Shown here piece after piece: positions 55,885 through 64,000 of a DNA stretch of 64,000 nucleotides. Every line of letters starts with the position of its first letter. Positions within the stretch are counted from its first letter, which is position 1. This DNA is from Euglena gracilis (lineage: Eukaryota; Euglenida; Euglenophyceae; Euglenales): assembly GCA_039621445.1 (NCBI GenBank), contig CP154954.1, positions 72,237,082 through 72,301,081 of the forward strand. The letters run 5' to 3'. The position numbers were made by a program, and so were the translations under genes. Under the pieces are notes generated by a model. It did no database searches, was not told where the DNA came from, and was given only the letters and a program-made list of their open reading frames with translations.

Positions 55885-58800
55885 CTTAGGCGGCGCATCC
55901 CGCATTTCGGCCTTTTTTTTGGTTCGTGTGCGCAGTTTCGCAAATCGACCATTTTTTTTTATTTCGGCGCCGGCGTTTCAAGGGGTGAAAGCGAGAGGCA
56001 ACAGGATCGGACAAAATACGGGCGATTTCTTGTTTTGGGTGTCGGCTCTCCCAGGAATTACGTGTTTTCTTTGCTGTTTTTTTTTTTGAGGTCGGAATGC
56101 CACAAAAACCCCCGGACCTATCCCCCCAAAGTGAAAAAACACCGACAAAAACACCAAAACCCCGGCACCGCCTCCCCCCTTTTTGTGCGATGCGGCTCTC
56201 CTCACCGGCTGTTGGCGACCCTGGCTGGCTCCCTCCAGGGGTTTTGACGCACTTTTTTGTTTTGCCGGCCTTGGATTTGTGTTCTTGGACGTTTGCCGGA
56301 GCGCGGGGAAGGAAGATGGGGGGGGGGCTAGGGTGGGTACAATCACGCTGCCGGCCAAGAGCGCAGAAAGGAAGGCGTGCCCGTGGATTTTGTGAAGTCC
56401 CGTGCAGGGTGAAGGGAAAGTGGTTTTGAAGGGGAGGGAAGGGTTGCGAGTCCCCACTGAACTTGCAATGGGGATGCGTGGCCAAATTGGGCCGCGATGA
56501 AACGGGAGAGGGGATTACACAAATTTCAATGGAGAGATTTATTTCAGCCATGGTTTGAACAAAGAAAGAATGTCGATGTGCGCAATTTCGCACATCGACC
56601 ATTGTACAGTTCCGCCGAAGAACAGCCACAACTACCCGAGAATTCACACTGCTGAAAGTGATGTGACAAATACCATGAGTTTTGGACGGAAGATGAGGTG
56701 GGTTTGCGCAAATGCGCACATCAACCATGTGTGCGCATTTGCGCAAACCGACCTCATGTCCATTTGTGAAAAGGGATGTGATCAAATATCATGGAATGCA
56801 AACGTACCTCGCTGCCTAGAGCCTTTTGAAACAACAATAACTGGAAGAGCTTACGAAGCAGCCTTGCTCTCAAAGCATACAGAAATGCACTGAAAAACAC
56901 ATGGATCAAGTACCAGGTCGGAGTAAAAAAAAGTGTTCGGTTTGCGCAAATGCGCACATGGTCGGCGTTTACACATTTTCAAACACCGACCACGTGCGTA
57001 AAAATGGACGTTGTCGGAGTGCAAAATGGGCACACCATGACGACGTGCGCATTTGCGCACCACGATAGTAAATTTTCAGATAGAACACATCAAACACAAC
57101 GCCAAAAACAACCTGCAATGGCTCCTTCTCTGTGCAACTTACTCAGCTGCCAAAAAGTCTCCTCCAACACAAGGCTTTTTTTACGGTCGATTCTAAACCA
57201 GTGACAGGTCCATGTCCATGTGGAGACCATAGACCTCCAGTGGGTGGCCCGCCGCTAGCACGTCCTGGCACACGTGCAACGACGCCGCTTGGGCTAGGGG
57301 TGGCCATTTGAAAACACCCGCCACTTGCCCCCCTGGCTTGCGTTTTGCTGCACCAGTAATACCAGGTGATGATGGGGGGTCGCATTTAAGCATCCACAAG
57401 GCCGTCATTTACCCCCCGGTTCAGCAGCAGCAACCGAGGTGGCATTGTTATCCCCCACAACCGGGACGGCAGACTGGGGGGGGGGCAAGCTGCTGGTCCA
57501 TGGAAATAATGGAAAATGGGTGCATCCTAAATGTGGCCACAAAACTCACTGTTTTGGAGGGAGAGAGTATTTAATGTTTACACATAGTTGGGTTGCGTGA
57601 AAGCACTGGGACTCGGCACCCTGATATTGTGCACAAAAAATGGTGCGTTGCATGATTTCTGAGGAAAAAATGAGACATCATTGTGGCAAAACCGGAGAAA
57701 TGATTCCCAGCCGAGGAAACAGGAAGATTACACGCACGTAATTTTGAGATTCTGGAAGCCATTATTTCTTAAGAAAATGTCCCAGCAGTCACGGGGGGGT
57801 TACGCCTCATCAATTCCTGCGCAATTTCCAAACTGATGACGTGAAAACGATCGGTTGTACGGGTCAGAGATCAGACATGCAAACTTGTCTTTGGAGAGGA
57901 CAGACTTTCTCCTGCCATATAGTGTGTTCTACTGCATCTTTCATTCTATAAAAACCAGAATTTCTTCACCACACAATAATTTCAAAAGTCTTGCGTCCAC
58001 AATGGTCGGTGTGCGCATTTGCGCACACCGACCGTTAAGGATGAAGAGCACTCCACGGAGTTAAAAACAAAGGTACATTTACAAGCCACCGTTCTTTGTC
58101 ACACATTGCAAACAGTACCCATTCAAAATCCTTGGATAAACTTTTTTTCTAGAGCCAAGAAAAGGCATGTCTTGTGTTTCATGTGGTGATATGAAAATGT
58201 GGGTATATTTCACAAATTTCACAATGGTTGGTGTGCGCAAATTCGCACATCAACCATTCACATATTTTCACACACCGGCCACGTGTGTATTTTGGGTAAG
58301 TGGTTGGTGTGCGCATTTGCACACATCGACCACTTACTTATTTGTAAGTGGTTGGTGAGCGCATTTGTGCACATCGACCGTTCTACAAATACACAAGTTG
58401 TCGATGTGCGCAAATGCGCACACCAACCACTTACACAAAATACACATGTGGTTGGTGTGCGCATTTGCACACATCGACCCTCATTTCATAAATTTGTGCC
58501 ACGAGAGCGGTGCATCACTACACACACATTTTGATCCATCTGATAGCAACAGAGGTCTGAAGTGTTTTATGCCACAATTCGTCGCCTAATTTACCATCAT
58601 ATCACGTTGTCCAAATGGGGGAGAGTCGGTCCCCTTCAAACACTAAACACCTTCAGTTACAGGCAGTACAAACATGCCAAAACCCATCGTCATAACAACC
58701 AGCGTGCACAACCCACCTATTTCACAGACGACGACACCAATCTTCTCGCTCCGGACGTATCAGACAGCTCGTTAGGATGATGATTTGTAACCTGTATGTT

Positions 58801-58951
58801 TCTTAACCTGTATTTGTGAGGTGTGAACCTCATATGTTGCTGTGTCACCAGGTTCAGTCGGCGCTTCAAGGAAATCGTAAAAAATGTCGATTTGCGCAAT
58901 TTGCGCGCATGGACAAAGAAAAAAGCTTAAGTGCGAGATGTGCCGTCTAAG
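55885..58951. mobile_element. 3.1-kb TIR element with 5-bp TSD, copy 2
   Basis: Flanked by AGCTT on both sides (55880-55884, 58952-58956). The ends are CTTAGGCGGCGCATCCCGC and its partner GTGCGAGATGTGCCGTCTAAG. It is collinear with 15884-19206 and lacks the nested MITE. The same ~36-bp palindromes recur (about 55922, 56573, 56697, 56727, 56937, 57040, 58001, 58222, 58300, 58345, 58395, 58447, 58885). It lies in a gene B intron. Confidence 0.88.
57190..57305 (-). CDS. Coding-like patch inside TIR element, copy 2
   Basis: The minus-strand reading LHVCQDVLAAGHPLEVYG then LHMDMDLSLV is conserved with copy 1 (17140-17255), with one Pro/Ser change nearby. It is open from 57408. Possibly an exon of the element's own protein or a captured host exon; not recognised. 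Confidence 0.3.
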
Positions 58952-59024
58952 AGCTTGGGAGAGGGTAGGTCCGCCTTTTTTCAGGGTCGTCTGTGAGGTG
59001 CCCCATGGCCAAGCACCTTCGGCG

Positions 59025-59145
59025 ATGCAGGGCGATGCAGGGCGATGCAGGGCTATGCAGGGCGATGCGGGAATTTTGGAGGCCAAAGGTGGGGTTCCGA
59101 TGCAGGGCGATGCAGGGCGATGCAGGGCGATGCGGGGATTTTTTT
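59025..59145. repeat. GGGCGATGCA tandem repeat
   Basis: The 10-bp GGGCGATGCA repeats in two blocks. A GGGCGATGCT/GGGCGATGCA relative lies at 60700-60832. Confidence 0.9.
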
Positions 59146-59924
59146 TGGATTTTTTGGATGCGGGGATTTTTGATGGCTGAAGTGAGGTGCATATTTGGGC
59201 CCATACTGCTGGGTACACCTCTGTTGTCTCGTCCCTCCCTCCCTCGCAGACCACTCCAGCCTGCCTTTCATGTCTGCTCGTGCCTCTGCCTCTGCTGCCG
59301 TGCTGGACCTCTCCGTCCGGGAGGTGTGTGACTCCCCTGGAGCCGAAGGTATCGTGCCCCTGCTGCATACCTGCGCACAGCCTCCACATTGGTGCTTGCT
59401 TCGTCCCTTAGTCGACGATGTTCCTCCCTGGCTCGTCTGGCTTTCCCTGAGTGACTCCTGGAGTGGAAGCTCCGGTGGGAGAGGGAGGTTATGGGGAGAA
59501 TCTTAAGTTGTGGGATAAACGGGCGACTGTAGTCGCGGTTGTAGGCATGTGCATGATCATGTGCATCCGTGGATGCTTGTACCCCCCCCCCTAGTCGTAT
59601 GACCGGGTTCCTGCAACCTGTGACCGGGGGGGGTGGTCATAACACCCCCATGACCTGCAACCTGTGACCGGGGGGTGGTCATAGATGAGGGGTGGTCGTA
59701 CGACTAGGGGGGGGGGTAGGGCATGTGAATCCGAGAATGCGCATGTGCGCATCTGTAGGGGTGCGCATGCTGCGCCTTTGGAACGATTGGCATCCAACGA
59801 GCCGCGAATTTAATACACAAAGTCGCGAGTTGGATGTCGAGGAATGTTGGCTGGAGGCCAAGAAGCGGGACCCCCGGGAAGTGTGACCCCCAAAGGCATT
59901 TACTGACCAGCGTCCTCTGCTTCA

Positions 59925-60076
59925 GTGGACAAGATGCCGATGCTGGACAAGATGAACTGGATGCAGACACTGGACAACATGCAGATGCTAGACAAGATGC
60001 AGATACTGCACAACATCAGATGCTGGACAAAAAGCAGATGGTGGACAAGATGCAGATGCTGGGCAAGATGCAATGA
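59925..60076. repeat. 18-bp degenerate repeat (GACAAGATGCAGATGCTG)
   Basis: About eight imperfect 18-bp units. Two frames are open (LDKMQM and GQDADA types) but there is no independent coding evidence. Confidence 0.75.
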
Positions 60077-60239
60077 GACAAGACGCAGTGGAAGACGCAG
60101 CCGAAGCCACTCCCTGCAAAAGCCCGTCATTGGAGCTCAACAGATTGGACAACACAATCGACTGGTCGGATACGGCCACACTTTACCGTGTCTTTCCTTG
60201 GTTGCTGCTGGTTTAACCTCTGCACCACATCCTGTGCCG

Positions 60240-60665
60240 GCAAAAAGCGGCAAAAGTGGTCAAAAAGTGGTCAAAAAGTGGTCAAAAAGTTGGCAAAAGT
60301 GGGGTAAAGTGGTCAGAAAGCAGCAAAAGTGGTAAAAAGGTGGGCAAAAGTGGGCAAAAGTGGTCAAAAAGCAGCAAAAGTGGGCAAAAAAAGTGAAAGT
60401 GATCAAAAAGCTGCAACAATGACCAAAAGTGGGCAAAAAGTAGCAAACGTGGGCAAAAGTGCGACAAAAGTTGTCAAAGTGGTCAAAAAGTAGGCAAAAG
60501 GGGCCAAAAAAAGCTGCGAAGGTGGTTGGAAATGGGCAAAAGTGGTCAACAAGCAGCAAAAGTGGTCAAAGTGGGCAAAAAGCAGTCAAAATTGGTCAAA
60601 GTGGTCAAAAAGCAACCAGAGGTGGCCAAAAGTAGCCAAAAGTGGGCTAGAGCGGCAAAAGCAGT
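60240..60665. repeat. GTGGTCAAAAAGCAGCAAAA low-complexity array
   Basis: Degenerate 9-12 bp words of GTGGTCAAAA, GTGGGCAAAA and GCAGCAAAA. Confidence 0.85.
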
Positions 60666-60699
60666 AGGCATCATAGGTACACCTTCAAGGGCTCCAAAG

Positions 60700-60832
60700 G
60701 CGATGCTGGGCGATGCTGGGCGATGCTGGGTGATGCTGGGCCCAAGGGCATGGCTGACCAGAGGTGCTTGGTTATAGGGCACCATTGGATGGCTCTAGGG
60801 CGATGCAGGGCGATGCAGGGCGATGCGGGGCT
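60700..60832. repeat. GGGCGATGC(T/A) tandem repeat
   Basis: Two blocks of 10-bp units, four (60700-60740) and three (60800-60830), separated by unique sequence. Confidence 0.9.
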
Positions 60833-61005
60833 CAAAGGGGTGGGTGACCGAAGGTGCTTGCCCATGGCACAGGAGAGATGGAATTTACGCATTTTCGCAA
60901 TTTTTTTGCGTTGCAACGCACTCCCCCTCCCCATGGGTGTCTGAGCCCCCCACTTCCTTTGGGTGGGCAGCTCGAAGTCGGAACCTCTGGGACAGGTGCC
61001 TGAAG

Positions 61006-61103
61006 CGGGCCACCGCCATTGTGCCTGTGTACAACCTGCGGGGAGTGCGCAACCTCATCCTGACCCGCCCCGCCATCGCGCAGATCATGAGCGGACAGAT
61101 CAC
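61006..61103 (+). CDS. Gene B exon 5, PBP domain
   Basis: The frame reads [20 protein letters not shown] then [21 protein letters not shown]......L.L....A.I..G.I. is one of the most recognisable stretches of PstS-like phosphate-binding proteins (hinge strand and following helix). CACGTG at 61101-61106 recurs at 63166-63171. Joining through it gives GQIT|WDDFRI, exactly the expected G.IT.W.D..I. The intron begins in a GT microsatellite. Confidence 0.75.
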
Positions 61104-61106
61104 GTG

Positions 61107-61179
61107 TGTGCGTGTGCATGTTTTTATGCATGTGTGTGTATGTGTGCGTGTGTGCGCGCGCACGCCCGCGTATGCGAGC

Positions 61180-61271
<92 letters not shown>

Positions 61272-61336
61272 GCACACCTGCGTGTGTGTGCGTGCGCACA
61301 CGCCCACGTCTTCGCGGGCATGTGTGTTTGCACACA

Positions 61337-61375
<39 letters not shown>

Positions 61376-61411
61376 TGCGCATGTGTGCATATGTGTGTGT
61401 ATGTGTGCATG
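61107..61411. repeat. (GT)n / (GTGC)n microsatellite at an exon border
   Basis: GT and GTGC tracts begin within a few bases of the end of gene B exon 5. Cys/Val frames are artefacts. Confidence 0.93.
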
Positions 61412-62630
61412 CTCTCACCTGCAACCCAGGCCATAGATCCATTCAGCAAGGGTGTGACCTCTCCCCTGGGGGGTGGGTGGGTTATTTTGGAGGGTGGGTT
61501 GGTGGGTTGCGGCCAGGGCGTCGGTTAAGCAGAAGGGGGACCCACCTCCAGGGAGTGGAGGGGGTTGCAACCAGCCCCAGGCTGTTTCCAGCCCCAGTGA
61601 CTTTTAGCTCCTGTCCAGCCACCAGAAGGGCAGGCGGACAGCAGTGGATCTATTGCTTTCGGAGGTGCAAAAATAGTCCCAACAGGAGCCAAATTGGGCT
61701 GAAAATGGGCTGCCCAGGGCAAAAAGAAATCCAAAACTGCCAATTATTGAAGAACCCCTTTTTAAGCATAATCGGCGTAATTGCATTATAGTAAATGGAG
61801 ATATTTTCATGGTTTTGATTTTTTTTTTTGGCAAGCAGACCCCAGGTCAGGCCCAGAATATTCAATTTAATGCCGTGCAACTGCTTCGTTGGCATTTCCT
61901 TTGTGACTGTGAAATGTAAAATGCAGTTGTGGATCTCAATATCTTATATTTTATTGTATCTTATATTTTATTCTGCATCTTGCTGCAAACTTCCTGCATT
62001 TTTTTGAAACTTTCCGATGTCAATCCCGCTCCTGCATGTGGCCAAACCACATCGGTATCCCAACTGCGCATTTTTTCAGATTTTGTTCCCCTCCAGGAAA
62101 TTGCCACACACCAGGGTAATTGTTTGAATCCCTAGTACCAGCCATCCTGCCGCCATACATGGGAAGTTGTTTTGGGGTCCATGCAACTAGATGTCTCAGG
62201 GTCAAATGTCAAGAGTCCTGCTACCCATTGTATTTCAAAAAAGTTGAGAGTTATCCAGCATTATTCTTTCTTCTCCCCCCGAAACTGTCCCCTGTGAAAC
62301 TGTCTTCTGACCTCCGTTCTTCCTCACCTGTCCTCTTGGAAATTGTTTTCACCTTCGTTCTTTTTAAAATCTTTCATGTCTTTTTGTATATTTTTATTTA
62401 TCGGAAACATATTTTTTTGAGTGTGAAGAATGTCATAGTTGGAGGACATTATTTTCAGCGTTATTATCAGCCAATATTTGGTTTTGTATTTGGTCATTGG
62501 AAATGTCTTTTTGGCAAATTCTGGCCGGGAAATTGTCTCCTGCCTCCATATTCCTTGACCTATCCTCAAGGGGAACCTGTCTCCGACCCATGTTCTCGCC
62601 GATTTGACAAGTTTTGCGTGAATCTCATTT
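61412..62630. other. Intron of gene B
   Basis: Unique, T-rich in 61930-62520. Nothing recognisable. Confidence 0.5.
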
Positions 62631-62674
62631 AAAGGCAGACCCAGACCCGGCAAGGCAGTACGGGAATCAGCCAA

Positions 62675-62838
62675 ACAGCCAGGGTGGTGGGGGGGGGGGT
62701 CAACCCCCCCCACCACCCTGGCTGTGTCAAAAATTGCTTGCCTGGCTTGGGTCAAAAATCGTTGCTCCCGGAAATACGGGAGGAGGTGGTGGGGGGGTCC
62801 ACCCCCCCCCACCACCTCCTCCCGTATTTCTGGGAGCA
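62675..62838. repeat. Two adjacent near-perfect palindromes
   Basis: 62675-62725 folds ACAGCCAGGGTGGTGGG against its complement around a GTCAAC centre. 62763-62838 folds TGCTCCCGGAAATACGGG plus AGGAGGTGGTGGGG around TCC/CACC. Both are members of the 44533-44760 family. Confidence 0.9.
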
Positions 62839-63165
62839 CCAATTTTTGACCCAAATCTTTTTCCCAGCGGCACTGGGTGTATTTTCTAAAAAAAAACACT
62901 GTGGTGGGTGGGGGGGCGGTCGACCCTCCCCACCTCCCGGGTGTGATCGCCCCTACCATCCATCAGGCTTTCTCGTACAGCCCTGACCCCCCGGGATCCA
63001 GCCGCACCAACCCCCTCACAGGCAACGTTGAGAGCGCACACTCTTTCACCGTTTGGGGCAGTGCTGTGCCGATGTACGTTGGGGAAAAGACGGTGTTTCC
63101 TCTGTGTCAAGCGCCTCGCATCATGAACACCCCAACTCCCCCCCCATTGTCGCTGCCCTCCGCAG

Positions 63166-63265
63166 CACGTGGGATGACTTCCGCATCACGGCGTACAACG
63201 CCAACTTCTCGCAGTGGAACATCCCCCCGAAGCAGCGGATTGAAATTGTGGCCCGGGCGGCACAG
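63166..63265 (+). CDS. Gene B exon 6, PBP domain
   Basis: It follows CCCTCCGCAG and ends before GTGGGC. The frame reads TWDDFRITAYNANFSQWNIP then PKQRIEIVARAAQ. W.D..I...N......IP...I..V.R is the next conserved block of PstS-type domains (after GQIT), normally followed by a D.SGTT loop, which must lie in an exon further on. The domain is cut by the right edge region. A canonical GT donor is present here. Confidence 0.75.
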
Positions 63266-63367
63266 GTGGGCTGCCCATTTATAGCCCACATTTTCCACTG
63301 AAATGGGTTTTTGTGCATTTTTCTGATTTGAACAAAATTTGCATTTTTTTATAAAAAAATTCCGGGG

Positions 63368-63394
63368 TTCTGTTCTGCTCGTAGCAGAACAGAA
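63368..63394. repeat. Perfect 12-bp stem hairpin
   Basis: TTCTGTTCTGCT, loop CGT, then AGCAGAACAGAA. No T run follows on either side. Confidence 0.9.
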
Positions 63395-63719
63395 AAGCAT
63401 TTTGAAAAGTTTCAAACTTTGGAGCAGTTTTTACTGTTTGAAATTATTTTGTCTTTTTAAAAAAAAGGGTTTGGCAGTTTTGGAATCAGATTTCCCAAGG
63501 TGATATATTTTGTTCCCCAAGTCGATTAAAATAAAATGAAAACCAATTTGTGCTTTTCCCATTTTGAGGGTCTCTATCACAATTGTTGCTTGCATTGATC
63601 CCCGGGCAATTGTCGCACCTTGAGAAGTTGTCAGCCACAAGGACAATGCTCATCTTGTTATCATCTCTCCAGAATCATTGTTGTCCTGGTCTGTGATTTT
63701 AACCATTAATCTGTGGAAA

Positions 63720-64000
63720 CCCCCCCAAGGGCAGAACGGGAAACGGCCTCGCGGCCAGGGTGGTGGGGGGGTCGACCCCCCCCCTACCCTGCATGGTGGG
63801 TGGGGGGGTTGACCCCCCCCCCCACCACCTCTTCCCGTTGTTCTGGTGGCACCAATTTTTGGACCCCAAAAAATTTTCCCGCCAGGTGTTTTTTTGACCC
63901 ATTTTGGGACCCATATAGGGGGTCCCCTTAAAAACCCCCAAACCCCCATTTTTTCACACCTTCTCAAATATCAACATTTTCTCGAAATTTTGATTTTGGG
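63720..64000. repeat. 'CCCGTTGTTCTGGTGGCACC' C/G repeat at right edge
   Basis: A member of the 44533-44760 family, with GGGTGGTGGG..GTCGAC, GGCACCAATTTTTGG and GGACCCATATAGGGGGTCCC words. It runs off the window. Confidence 0.75.

Noticed and set aside
55977-56430. Gene within the TIR element near its left end (plus or minus strand)
   Set aside because: Frames differ between the two copies through indels and have Pro/Lys low complexity.

Overview
This is nuclear DNA of a large, repeat-rich eukaryotic genome. It has no compact operons, rRNA or tRNA. It is full of C/G homopolymer tracts, CA/GT microsatellites, fold-back elements and transposons. The recognisable coding matter is a series of short, GC-rich exons (about 40-200 bp), nearly all on the + strand, separated by introns of 0.4-6 kb. 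Bacterial-type signalling domains on a eukaryotic exon-intron chassis, GC-AG introns and introns flanked by short direct repeats suggest a protist or microalga. A dinoflagellate-like or prasinophyte-like alga is possible, but I cannot fix the lineage.

Gene A (left edge to about 42.1 kb, +) reads as a membrane-anchored hybrid histidine kinase. In order it shows ectodomain fragments (6.7-10.3 kb), a juxtamembrane exon running into a Val/Leu membrane segment encoded by a GTG/CTG repeat (10.46-10.65 kb), a coiled coil (12.06-12.21 kb), linker exons (19.6 and 20.56 kb) and a HATPase domain in pieces (20.93, 21.71, 23.17, 25.1, 36.13, 36.57 kb). A receiver (REC) domain follows in four exons (38.16, 38.55, 40.74, 42.03 kb). 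Gene B (52.55 kb to beyond the right edge, +) begins with a signal peptide. It continues as a PstS-like periplasmic phosphate-binding-protein domain in at least five exons (53.47, 54.16, 55.06, 61.0, 63.17 kb). Gene B may be a tandem paralogue of gene A whose PBP end is visible while gene A shows its kinase/REC end.

The most interesting feature is how the introns are bounded. One gene A intron (36.19-36.57 kb) is almost exactly a hAT-like MITE: perfect 14-bp terminal inverted repeats and a perfect 8-bp target duplication, with GC-AG splice sites formed at the duplication. Several other introns of both genes also lie between matching 6-8 bp direct repeats, some with short inverted repeats at their ends. 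This is the signature of introners, transposons that become introns. MITEs with the same 8-bp duplication lie elsewhere in the window, one with an empty allele for comparison, and there is a decayed hAT transposase C-terminus.

A second mobile family occurs twice (15.88-19.21 and 55.89-58.95 kb). It is a ~3 kb element with TIRs starting CTTAGGCGGC, 5-bp target duplications and about a dozen internal ~36-bp palindromes. A 13-N assembly gap at 28.52 kb separates two ~6-7 kb near-identical copies that duplicate gene A exons. This is most simply two haplotypes placed in tandem, and the differences between them are structural variants.
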